From: Conoideocrella luteorostrata
Lineage: Eukaryota > Ascomycota > Sordariomycetes > Hypocreales > Clavicipitaceae
Assembly: GCA_032433595.1 (NCBI GenBank)
Contig: JASWJB010000074.1
Location: 62,001-126,000, forward strand
Direction of reading: 5' to 3'
DNA length: 64,000 nt
Positions 47,367 to 58,116 of this stretch are shown piece after piece. Below the pieces are notes generated by a model that was not told the origin of the DNA, did no database searches, and was given only the letters and a program-made list of their open reading frames with translations. Positions within the stretch are counted from its first letter, which is position 1. Each line of letters opens with the position of its first letter. The translations under genes were made by a program, and so were the position numbers.

Positions 47367-48663
47367 CTAGTTTGCATTTCTAAACTTTTTAATCGTACCT
47401 ATACCTCTATAACCTAGGCTGATGCCGAGAGTTGCAGAGATCTCAGCTGATATAAAGCCTTCAGTGACGCTTGAAGCTTCGTCTCGTCTTAGGACGTTAC
47501 TAGTTTCATGGCTGGAAGAATCGGGGCTGCCCCTCTTCGCAAAGCAAGGAGCATCACCGTCAGAAAACGACTTGGCCAGCCATCCAAGTGGCGACACCAC
47601 TTTATCGTAGAAGACTTCTTGTCTCTCGGACACAGCCAGGGGATCCCCAGGATTTTATGAGCTTGACGACAAGTTCCTGCTATTCAAACACTCACCAATA
47701 GCTAGGTCAAGCATATGCTTGCCCTTGTAGTACTCCCAAGATTGTTCTTTTAGCTCATGGAACATTGTTGACGCCGTAGAGTAGTCCTTGTTCATTAAGT
47801 AGACAAAGCCCCATTCCTGAGATGTGACCTGTGATGTGTGCATCGGCCGCCCAAAACTGATCTCAAGTAACAAGATTGCCAAAGCAAATATTCTAGGACA
47901 CTTGTGTATGAGGCTGGATGTTGAATACTCCTCCAGCTCAAACTCCGCCAGATCAAAAGGATAATAGATGTAAGCTCTGCAGGGCAGCTCCGCAGTCAAA
48001 CTGTGTATGTTTGACATGAACCAGATATTGTGACTTGACCATTTGGCCAACATCATTCTTATGTCGTAAAACTCACAGAACGCTTGTGCAATGGCGTGAG
48101 ATAATGCGACCTTTCCCGGGACCTTGAGCTCGTATTCATGGAGAACTCTCTGTAAGGATATACCTTGACCGTGTATCGCTTCGTGGTGCATTTCGTAGAC
48201 GTTATCGTGCTTCAATAATCCATGGTTTCCTACCTCTGGAAGAATCCTGGCGTGGTTCTCCTCACGAAGTATTTCGCAGAAGCTGGATACCACCACTATC
48301 CTCGTCCTCGTAAGTGGAGATAGGGATTCTTGGGCCAATTCAAACTTTGTTTGTGAACGAAAACCCATCTCTTGCCAATATTGCATTGAATGCGAGGAAC
48401 TAAATACATCGAGGACTGACATCTCCACTTCGTCGAGGCCTGCCTAGATACAACCTGGTTGGGTGAAACCGAGTAGCATGTTCTTTGGCTGCTGTAATTT
48501 CATCGCAAGAACTGCAGGCAGAACAACTCCAGATTGCTGTGAGAAGATTTTCAGTTATCGTCGGCGATATGCGGTCGTCGTCCACCTGGATGACAGTTTC
48601 GTCAGGGTTGTCGTTGAGCCCGACGACGATGGACTCGAGCGCTGTGATAATAGATTGCATCAA
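47367..48663 (-). pseudogene. DUF7580 protein gene, interrupted by an in-frame stop
   Basis: The main frame (257 codons, 48428-47655) has the look of the fungal DUF7580 family, proteins often encoded beside HeLo/prion-type domains: GISLQRVLHE, VALSHAIAQAFCEFYD, CPRIFALAILLLEISFGR and the A..CL element AIGECLNS. A TAA at 47657-47655 ends it, yet exactly in frame and seven codons later the expected C-terminus resumes (SERQEVFYDKVVSPLGWL, to 47367). The N-terminal part is in another frame (48663-48400, MMQSIITALESIVV), and I see no clean intron linking it. The family assignment is from recalled family patterns. A 78-bp intron removing the stop would also delete the conserved ECL element, so a nonsense mutation is the better reading. 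Confidence 0.6.
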
Positions 48664-49524
48664 ATAAGGCGCTTCGGCTAGAGCTTTCCCAACCGCTGAT
48701 TTTAATTTGTGTCGGGGAATAGCCCTGACGCCGTATACGGTTCTAATTAGGTCTTCAGCCGTCTTCGATTGCTTTGAAGGTGTCGACCACTAGGCGATTT
48801 TGACTTTAGCATCGAGATTTATATCAGATTGACAAAAAATCACAGTGAAAATCTCTACCAAATATGAGAGGAGGTCTATCAGCAGTTGCGGTTTGTTTTT
48901 GATGCCACTGCCATGTTAGAATCGAGACATTTCCATACCGCAAGGAGCTTCCTGAGAGCGGGACTCCTCGTTTGCGAATACGGCCGTTTTCTTCATCCAA
49001 TTCTGCAATAAGATTGCTTAGAAATGTGGTAGACCAGATCAAGCACTTGGTAACATTATTGTCCTTGTAGCAAGGCTATCTGACATCGATACTAACCGCT
49101 CGGTCCGTGCCGTAGGAGTAGAGTTAACGGATGTTGCTGAGTTCTTGTGCTGCCTGAATCTCGCCAAAAAGTTATTGTCAAAAGGAAAGTTAGGTGCGAC
49201 CATGGCTTCCTAGCGACAATGCCGAAAATTTGGATGAGTTTCAACGAGTGTCCATGAGTATGTTCTGAGACCTCGGCCCCCCCCGCAAATGAGGCGATCA
49301 TCGGCGGGAGTGGCCAAGCGGGCGAAGTGCTCAATGTGTCCAGGAACAATCATTGAGTATGCCTTTTACCCCACTTTCGGATGCCCAATATTCGAAACGA
49401 GCAGCCCAAGCCACTGGATGGTGCGTAGGGAGGAGGACATTGAGGACTTAAATCCTCTAACAGATACCTACTAGGTATAAAATATCGATCCTACTCCGCC
49501 GAACTGTTGTAACGACTGGCCGCG
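48664..49524. other. Spacer between opposing decayed genes
   Basis: 860 bp with short minus-strand frames (for example 49042-48824 and 49349-49092) that may be scraps of the DUF7580 gene's N-terminal half, but no identifiable domain. Confidence 0.35.
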
Positions 49525-51100
49525 ATGAATTCTAACAAGGAGCCCATTGCCGAGCTGGCTGCCTCAATCCGCAATGAGTTTCGCCTCTGTCTGGACCGAG
49601 ATGCTCTCATGCGTGAGAAGTGGGCAGAAGTTAGAATGTCCGACTTCAATCTCTGAGTTGCTGGGATCGGGGCCACAGTTGGAAAGAAAGCATCGCTTGA
49701 TGCCAGACTTCAGGCATTACCCGATGAACTATTGACGCTTGGACCCTTAATATCCTCGCCCAGGAAGTCGTTAGCAGATTGCTGAAGTTTCCAAGGCACC
49801 GACCTTGACGAATCTATGGAAGTTGTCGACTTGATTATCGAGAGTCTGGCCATGCTTGCTACCATTATCAGACATACAGGAAAACCATCGCATCTCAGGA
49901 GGGCAGACAAGTTATTCGATACTCAGAGGCAGACACGACTACGGCGGCATCTCGAGTGCCTGGTGCTCCTTCGGCCAACAGAGAATGCCCTGTTCCAACC
50001 AGTTGTCACTGCGGACTGGAAGGATGTGATTCCGAAGCTGCCCGTTGGCATGAATAAGCTGACAGAACTCCAAACCCGGCTAATCAACACCAATCTCAGA
50101 CGAAGATTTTGATTTCTCTACGCTCAAAAACATTCAGAGAACCTTGTGGGGTCTTATGTCTCGGCGGCGGTGCAAGATAGCCCGACACCTTCCCCTCCGG
50201 ACGGGCCACCTTCACAACAACCAATTCAACAACAAGGTCCCATAAACAATGAAGACAAGGCTACCAGGACCAACTTATCGACCTTGGAATCGACCGTGGA
50301 GAGTATGCCATCCTCCCGAGAGGAAAAGAATCCCGTGGCGAGAGCAGTCATGCGGACAAGAATTACTGCAATCACCGCGGCAACCCAATATCCGAGCCTC
50401 AGAACCCTTAGTGACGAGGTTCTAAAGAGTTGTAAGATTCTCAACTGTCCTTGTTGCTGCCAGCCCCAGCCAGCAGCCCCCGCTCAGGACTCTGAGAGGT
50501 GGAAGTATGCACTTTCCGTTATGCTCTACCGCACATGACCATCGCTTATAGCTCATGTAGGAAGCATCTTGCCGAAGACATTCATCCATACACATGCATC
50601 GTCGATGCGTGCTCGGCTCCGCATATCTTTTACATTACGCGACAGGAGTGGGAGAATCATGTGAAAGCAGACTATCGCCCCAACAGATGGAGGTCCCCCA
50701 TATGCAACCATACGAGTACAATACTTCTTGAACGGGAGAAGTTGGAACAAAATGCGTTGAATCAGCACTTCATAAGGGCCACTTGACGACCCTGAATTGA
50801 TCGATCATGTCCTGCGGCACACCCACGACTTCGCATTACGTGCTCTCCCGTGGCCTAAACACAAGGCCCATGTCCGAAACCTACCAGGCGACTATAACTT
50901 GACAACCCCAGTAGTGAAGGGTATTTGTTGTGGTTGGACAGTATTAACACTTTGGACTACATTACAAAGCCACATCTTGTACGACTGGATCTGAGGCCCT
51001 GCGATTTGGCTACTGAGGATACGCATGAGGAAGACAGAGGCCTCGACTACTTTGAAAACAACAACTATTTCGCTGAGGTTTCTAGTGAGCATTACCTTAT
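49525..51100 (+). pseudogene. C2H2-finger/acuF-like family protein, nonsense codons
   Basis: From ATG 49525 the frame matches the N-terminus of a common fungal family (ELAASIRNEFRLCL, MSDFNL-x-VAGIGA, KASLDARL). It is cut by TGA at 49654-49656, 49783-49785 and 50110-50112, with homology continuing in the same frame after each: LRRRF, stop, FLYAQKHSE. The first stop replaces the Trp of the FNLW element and the third replaces the Arg of the NRFLYAQ element, both reachable by C-to-T or G-to-A changes. The finger region (CPCCCQPQ, then HPYTCIVDACSAPHIFY and REWENHVK-like QEWENHVKADY) is in another frame. The tail IDHVLRHTHDFALRALPW, WLDSIN, DYFENNNYFAEVSS spreads over two frames. The function of the family is unclear. 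Confidence 0.7.
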
Positions 51101-53119
51101 ATCTTTGTCACAGCGCTCTAGGAGCAGGACCACTGTCTCCAGCTGTTTCGCGTCGCAAATGGCACCAACGATATTAAGTACGAGCTGTATAAAGACCAAG
51201 TTGCAGAAAGGGTTGAGGGTACATTCCTGTGGTGTCTCGAACACCGTAAGTTCCAAGAGGGATTAAAACAGGACTCCGGCCTCCTGCTAGTCGCAGCAGA
51301 TCCTAGTCGCGGAAAGTCCGTATTAGCCAAGTACTTGATCGATCACATCTTGCCTCAATATGCAACTATCTGCTACTTCTTCTTCAAAGGCTGCTACCAG
51401 AGCAATATCTGGCAAGCACTTTGCGCTCTACTTCACCAGCTGTTCTCTCAAAAGCCCTCTCTAATGAAACACCTGTCGGAAAGATAGCGAATACTTCACT
51501 CATACAATAAAATCGCTCTGGGGGATTCTAGAAAACGCTATAAGAGACCCCGAGTCAGGGCCTGTGATCTTAGTACTTGACGCCCTAGATCAATGTGCCG
51601 AACCAGATCATATAAACCTAATGGATAACATGCTGAATCAACTCGACAGCAACGAGCTGGGTTATGGCAAGTGGAAGTATTTGTAACATGCCGGTCGTCT
51701 AAGCTGAGTACGTCCAAACACCGCGGCCTGATGTATTTTCCCCATCATGTCCGTACTCTAGGTGTGGTGGAACTACCAGCTTTTAGCAAGGGAGTGAACC
51801 TTGTTATTAAGGATCGAGTGAATTCGATATCAAGGGCAAAGAAAATCTCGGCTGCTGTCAGAAGCTATCTGGAGATAAGGCTACAGGCTATGCACCGCAC
51901 TTATCTCTGGGTAGACCTTATGTTTAACTATCTAGGGCAAGAAAGTTTTAAAACAACACAAGAGGAAATCGAGTCCACAATTGCAACACTGCCAAGGAGT
52001 ACCAATGAAGCATATGAGAATATCCTTAATAAGTCTCAGGATAAGAATGGTCTAACAGTTCGGAAAACGTTAAGTGTTCTCTTATCAGCAAGTCGACCGC
52101 TGACACTTATGGAAAGAATGTTGCTATGAACATAAATAACTCAACAGGCCTTTGATGACCTTTAACTAGAGAACGAAGAAGCTTTTCGCAGACTTCTCAG
52201 ATCCTGGTGTGAGATGCTCATCTCAATCTATGATGACAGTGTTTATTTCTCGCACTCGACTGCTCGTGGGTTTCTGCTTGCCGATTTGCCGTTCACCACG
52301 ACTACCCCATCGAAACTACAATGGCACCATTCCATCACTACCTGCCAAGCACTCTCGGTTCTTGCGGAAGTCTGCGTGCGTTATCTGGACTTGTTCAATT
52401 CCAACATAAGTCTTTCAGGGGACGCGCACGTGGAGACTAGATCCTTTAGCAAGAATAAGGCATTCCTAGATTAATCAGCTAAATTTTGGGGTGCTCACTT
52501 CCGCGCGGCCGATATTAATGACGCTGCCAGAGTGGCTCTGGCTTTGCGAATTTCCGATCCCGATTCAAGGAGCTTCTCAGTATGGTCTAGAACATATTGG
52601 AACACTACGGGCATGACAGCTACACAGATATTTACGGATCTTATGGTAGCGTCGTATTTTGGTCATTTTGCTGTTGCTCATAGACTGCTCCACGGGGGCG
52701 CCGACGTCGAGGCCCATGACGGGCAATATGGTCGTACGCCGCTATCGTGAGCCGCTGAGAAGGGTCACGAGACTATCGTGCAGCTTTTGCTTCAGCAAGG
52801 CGCTGATATAGAGGCGAAGGATAGCCAGGGTCGAACGCCGCTGTTATGGGCAGCTAAGAAGGGGCACGTAATTACTATGCTGCTGGTATTTGAGCAAGGC
52901 GCTGATATCGAGGCGAAGGATAGCCAGGGTCGAACGCCGCTGTTGTGTGCCGCTGAGAAGGGTCACAAGACGATCGTGCACCAGCTGCTTGAGCAAGGCG
53001 CTGATATGGAGGTGAAGGATAGCGACGGTCGAACGCTGCTGTTATAGGCTGCTGAGATGGGGTACGAGGCCGTTGTTGAGATGCTTCAAAAAACATCTCA
53101 AGAATTACTTCTGAATTAA
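51101..53119 (+). pseudogene. NACHT-ankyrin NLR-like gene, inactivated
   Basis: Remnant of a fungal NLR: NACHT NTPase followed by ankyrin repeats. It begins at LFRVANGTNDIKYELYKDQVAERVEGTFLW (about 51160) without an identifiable N-terminal effector domain. The P-loop reads ADPSRGKSVLAKYL where the family has GCGKS. Walker B is VILVLDALDQCAE. A TAG at 51485-51487 and frame changes near 51500 and 51680 break the NACHT domain, and homology resumes downstream (ISAAVRSYLEIRL, HRTYLWVDLMFNYL, TLPRSTNEAYENILNKS, SRPLTLMERM). The winged-helix-like and linker part has further breaks near 52130 and 52470. Four to five ankyrin units lie at 52650-53110, with TGA at 52748-52750 and TAG at 53045-53047. A functional product is not possible without read-through. 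Confidence 0.82.
52775..53045 (+). repeat. Near-identical ankyrin repeat units
   Basis: Two to three units of about 99-105 bp encode EQGADIEAKDSQGRTPLL. The stretch reading gatagccagggtcgaacgcc is identical in two adjacent units, so the copies are recent duplicates or are kept alike by conversion. Units differ at the Trp codon following RTPLL: TGG at 52847-52849, TGA at 52748-52750, TAG at 53045-53047. Confidence 0.8.
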
Positions 53120-54559
53120 CATGTGCAGCTTGTGGCAATTTCAGTTGATAAATGTGCCACGGCGATCCTAATTAAATTTAAGTAACGCAATATACGTCTA
53201 TGGCGACGCAAGCAGACCTGGCGTCGCATAAGGCTAGAGAGCTCATCATTTCTTGACCGTAACAATTGACTTTTACTCATTCCCACTATCTGTTGGATTC
53301 AATTTGGCTGAGCCGGACTAGATTGCACAAAGGCTTGTATTTTAATATATATCCGCGCAGTACTAACAATTGAGTTTGACAAGTATTCATGATACCTTAA
53401 GTGCTCGATATAACAGTCTAAGCAAACAATTTGATAACTAACCAGGCGATTATGATGAATAAGTTAGGAAGGGAAGGGAAGAGGAGGAGGAAAAAAAAGA
53501 CTGTGTGTTTGAGAGCTTGAGATGAGGTCTGTGATAAGATGCGTGTCAGCAGGCCCTCGGTTAGAAAATCGGGACGTAGGAATTCGATCCCGAACGTTCG
53601 ACAAACAATTTGCATTTTGCCCCTCTTCAAATATCCTTTCGGAGTTATAGCGCCAACTTGGCCTGTCTGGAACAGTTCCAAAACACCTCATGATGGTACC
53701 TGTTGTGGGAACCGGTCTTGAGCATTTTCGCTAACGAACGATGCAATATCCTCTCTCCAGAGTTTTATCATAGACAAAATGTACATGTGCGATCTGTAAT
53801 TAACCGGGCTAAGCAATCTAGGCTTTCATGACAAATAAACTAATACGTATAGACACTAAGTTATCAGAGACAATAAAAATAAGAGGTTTCAAGTATAGTA
53901 TGAGGCAATCGTCACTGACAGACCTGGCTACTTGCCTCCAATAATAGTCAGCTACAGCTGTGGCCGTACGTTTTCTTCGGCACTCCTAATGAACCGAGTT
54001 ACATCATGGCCATGTTATAGAGCGCCAGTCTGAGTGTTGCAATTGCCCTCGCCGCTTGGGTATGTGCTTCTGGCTTAAGCGGGAGAATGCGACGATCCGA
54101 CGGTCCGAAGACGAGACTACAGTATTTTATGCTTAATTGTTTGGTCTCTGGTAGATAGGAAGGCACAATAGCATTGATATTCTTGACAAAGAATAGAAAA
54201 GGAGGATGTTTTCTGACAAGCGTCACGGCGTTGGTACGAAGGAGCCAACTGCTCAATGCTTTTCTCACTGTAAATGATCAAAATATCTCAGATAGGAAAA
54301 GCGCTTGACATGGAAGTCGAAGGGAAAAAAGCGCGTTTACATGAAGAAAAATATTGATAGCGATGGATCCTTTTTTAATCGACAGTTTCCAATCTTGGTG
54401 TCGATTCAAGAACTAAATTACACCCAAGGACGCGAGTGTCTCGTGCATTTTAGCCCATAATGCAGCGGGCAGACTTAAAGTGACCTAATATCCTCCCAGC
54501 GGTGTTCCGAATACAGAAAATTGTTTCTAGAGACAACGTTTCACTTCTGAAGTCTTGCA
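53120..54559. other. Gene-free interval
   Basis: 1.4 kb of AT-rich sequence with purine-rich and T-rich tracts near 53470-53500. Short frames (an 89-codon minus frame at 53999-54268) have no recognisable domain. Confidence 0.45.
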
Positions 54560-55960
54560 TATGGAGGCATTCCAGCTTGCCTAGCGTGCCGTTGTCGACG
54601 TCCACAGGGTTTTTCGGCAGTTCAACTCGTCGACGACAAATGCCTGCTGCCCAAAGTCCAGCTTGTCACGAAAAATTGAGCCTTGTTCATGTCGGAAATG
54701 ATAATGACCAAATATCGCATATCTCCGAAAAAATGCTGGGAGACCATTTTCTGCTATGGACACTTGTTCCGGTTGGTGTTGTGCACCTTTATGGCCTTGA
54801 ATGTCTGCAGCTTTAGACTGCGCCTGATGGCTCTGGCAGTATTCGTTATCCAGTCCGTTGTGCTTCTCATGACTTGAGCGGCATAATCGTGGGGATAAGT
54901 AGCTGAGCGTTGGTGACATTGATGTCGTTGGCGCTCAGAAAGACAAAGGGCATGCGACCTCGGATGATGACAGGGTTTAGGATGATGGCACTCCCAGTGG
55001 ATGATGCTGGGAGCTGCTGGACCGTGGGATTGGAGATGAACACATCTACGACATCGCTGCTGCTGACATACCGTAACGAGTCCTTTTGCCCACTCGGGTC
55101 ATGCTGATCGTCCGCTAGGGACGATATGACGCGGGCTTTCATGGCTTGCACGATCTCGTCTGGAAAGTATACGACTTGTTTCTCCATCTTCGGCTACTGG
55201 ATATATCCAAATGATGTAACAGCCCCCAAACAATGACCTTTCACCTAGTCATGTGTTTGGAATCAAAGCCCACCGAGTTCATGGAGGTCCTCAATGCCTC
55301 TTATCAACATGAGCGGCACATCTTCATGGTAGCCAGTCAGATTAAGGCTCCATGCTCACGTCGGATAGCCCAGTCTCACCCCATCCAATGAAACATGTGG
55401 TCGTGCCAACAACACGAGTGTTGCATCCGTGAATGATACAACATGGTAGCTGATTTGTAGACAATCCATGCTGATATAATGTTAGACGTTCTGCGGCGCA
55501 TTCGGGCCACAACTCAATTCCTGCAGGATTCGGGGGGTTGGCTGTAGCGAAGGCGAACTTGTTGATCTAGTAAACTCTGATGCAAGATGGTGCTCGCGAA
55601 CGCTGATTTGAAGATCTAAGTGCGAGAATGCTATTGTTGGTCGCGCTGCCGCCATCTCTGGGCGAACATGAGTGTCTAGTCTGCGGCTGTGTTGTGTTGT
55701 GCACCAACTGTCACAAGATCTACTCTCGTATTTGTGTGAATAGTGCGCATTTAGACCAAGGCGATCTCGGAGCTTCTTCCATCCATCGCGGCTTAAAACG
55801 CTTGCAAGACCGGAATGCAACTTGGCAGTATCATCATGTAGTTGAAGCGACAGGTTAAGTGAATAATTGCAATCATCGAAGCAAAACACCGGCAGAGGCA
55901 TTCATCTCCAGACACCGGTGGCTGCACTGGGCTTTGCGCCCCACAAAAAGTTGATCGACT
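54560..55960 (-). pseudogene. HXXXD acyltransferase (trichothecene-acetyltransferase-like), wrecked
   Basis: Pieces of one fungal acyltransferase can be read in order on the minus strand in different frames: LHSGLASVLSRDGWKKLRDRLGLN (~55.8 kb), RPTIAFSHLDLQISVREHHLASEF (~55.6), LARPHVSLDGVRLGY with the HXXXD catalytic motif (~55.4), AWSLNLTGYHEDVPLM (~55.3), VVYFPDEIVQAMKARV then SSSDVVDVFISN (~55.1), NPVIIRGRMPFVFL (~55.0) and ISDMNKAQFFVTSWTLGS (~54.7). The frames are separated by stops and shifts, so no intact protein is possible. The family normally transfers acyl groups from CoA to secondary-metabolite hydroxyls. It lies directly downstream of, and in the same orientation as, the CYP51 gene. 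Confidence 0.8.
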
Positions 55961-56394
55961 CGTCCATGGAGTTGAATCATTTATCTTCTTCAACTCTTTC
56001 ACTTTCAAGTCGAACGAATGGTTACGCAGGTTCTTTTATTCGATTTGTAATACCCTCTGAGATCTTATATCTTTCAACCCTGCCTGGTCAAGGTCATTTG
56101 ATGGCTGGAAAAAGAGCATGGCGTAGCAGATGACCAGATGTGGAGATGTCACCCAGGACGAAGAACTTTTTGGAAACACCTACGGATTACGGAGTACACA
56201 TGCATGCTTATGCAGTAAGCTAACGGGTATTTACCCCACACAGCTCCCTTCCGTCTTATCTTCTTCACCCAGCAATATCCGGCACGTAAATTGTTGGAAA
56301 CCGAAAGAACAGGACCATGTTCATTATTCTATATAGACTATATACGAAGTGCTTGCTAGATGTGTATATGCATTTCGTGCCAACGCCTGTCTCT

Positions 56395-58116
56395 TTATGG
56401 CGCAGTTGAGCGTCTTTCCCAGCGAATCGTGGATGGCTGCATGGGCCTAGAAAAGAGAGACGTATAGTCCGTCGGTGGCACGGTAGACTTACCATCCATG
56501 GTGGTAAACTTCATATTCCGTACAATCGCGGAAATGATAGTGCACAGATTAACATACGCAAACTTCTCGCCAATGCAACGATGTCGACCGGCACCAAATG
56601 GCAGATACGGACTTTTGGTTCCCTTAGAGACGGCTCCATATCCATAATCGACCATGTCCCCTTTGTCTTCGGCTGAGATGTTGTCCCATCGATGCGGATC
56701 CCAGATATGCGCATTGGTGAAGTGCTCCTCACTCATGTGTGACATGATCGGCGATGACACAAGGACTTTGTCTGACCCAATAATGTAGTCGCTGTCGGGC
56801 ACCTGTATCTGCCGCATGACCTTTCGCATGAGGGAGTGAATTGAGGAGTGAATTCTCAAAGTCTCTTTGATAACATTCTGCAGGAAGGGCAACTTGTCAA
56901 TGTCCGAGTACTCCAGGGGCTCGGTGCCGGTATATCCAAGATTCCGGACTTGTTCCTGATACAGCTCTTCGACAATGTCGGGACGAGATGCGAGGCGAAG
57001 CATGATCCAGGAGCTTGAAGAGGAGGAAGAGTGCTGGCCGGCCATTAGCAGCGTGATCATCATATGTGCAATCTCCTTGTCCGGAAGAGGCGTTCCGTTC
57101 TTATAGACACAAGTCATCAAATGCCAAATCATATCTGTATCTTCTTCGGTAGGCACTTTCCCTGATGCTCGGCGTTGGCTGATGATTTCAGTGTAAATCG
57201 ATCTCATCTTTGCATGGGCGGCGTCTCGTCGTCTGTTTTGGGGCAATGGCGCCCATGGCATGAGGAAGTTGATGGGCCGGAAGCCGAGATCGAGATCGTG
57301 GTACAGCTCTGCAAATTCGGCCGATAGCTTATCTCGAACCTCCTTTCCCTGTAACGTTCGGCTTGCAGTGAAGATGGTAATTTCAGCCATGGCGGCAGGA
57401 ATGTTGACTGTGCCGGATTGGCCCTTGAATGTAGGGGTCACTTTGAGGTAATCGGCAACTTCTTTCTCGATCAGGGGTACGTAAGAGCACAAGGCGCCAT
57501 ATGTAAGACCAAATTTAACAAATTTTTTCTGTTCCATCAGTTTTGCATTTGGGCAGTCATAGATAATGTCGGTGCCGAAAACGGGTGTCGTCAACGGGGC
57601 GTAGATCTCCTCGGCGTTAACGTCTTGTAGTTTGCCATTGAGGATGAAGTCGTTGCCTTCAAGACCAAGATAGACGGTCATTTTTCGACCGAAAAGGATG
57701 AAAGTGAAGATGTCACCGTGCTACCGCAAAAAAGAAAACAGCAAGAGTTAGCATAGGCAATATCATTTGGCATTTGGCTATCCCTGGAAGTGCTTGCTTC
57801 GAGCTTTGCACATGACGTGAAATTAACAAATGACTGATTGGTTGTCCTGCTTTGCATAGAAGCACCTTCATACCTTTTTCTGACATTGCGAGTAGAAGGA
57901 AAATGGGTCCAGACCGTACGAAACGGCGTTGCCGATGAAGGGTATCCAGTGAAATACCAAAGGCGGCTCTGATTTACGTCGAGGAAGAAGCTGCTGGCGG
58001 ATGATGTTGACGACAATCAAGAGAACAAGAAGAATGAGAAAACAGCTTCCAATAAAAAGAATCAGAGAGGTACGGACTGTGTAGTTCAAATACTCTATAA
58101 ACGGAAGAAACTCCAT
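56395..58116 (-). CDS. Sterol 14-alpha-demethylase, CYP51 family P450
   Basis: Two exons, 58116-57874 and 57720-56395, with a 153-bp intron; 522 aa. It demethylates eburicol or lanosterol in ergosterol synthesis, anchored in the ER by the N-terminal helix ([19 protein letters not shown]). Seen in order: [40 protein letters not shown], the substrate-site segment [31 protein letters not shown], helix-[22 protein letters not shown], the ExxR motif [17 protein letters not shown], and the heme loop [18 protein letters not shown]. All catalytic elements look intact. Differences from the usual sequence include [11 protein letters not shown] after GLT and SSSSSSSW in helix I. An alternative start at 58146 adds ten residues. 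It may be a second CYP51 copy; the window cannot show whether another exists. Confidence 0.93.

Noticed and set aside
49300..49345. tRNA Ser/Leu 5'-half look-alike (GGAGTGGCCAAGCGGG)
   Set aside because: No T-arm and no sequence complementary to the presumed acceptor 5' strand follows within 120 nt.
53540..53720. tRNA-like or plasmid-like segment around GGAATTCGATCCC
   Set aside because: No cloverleaf possible and no other support.
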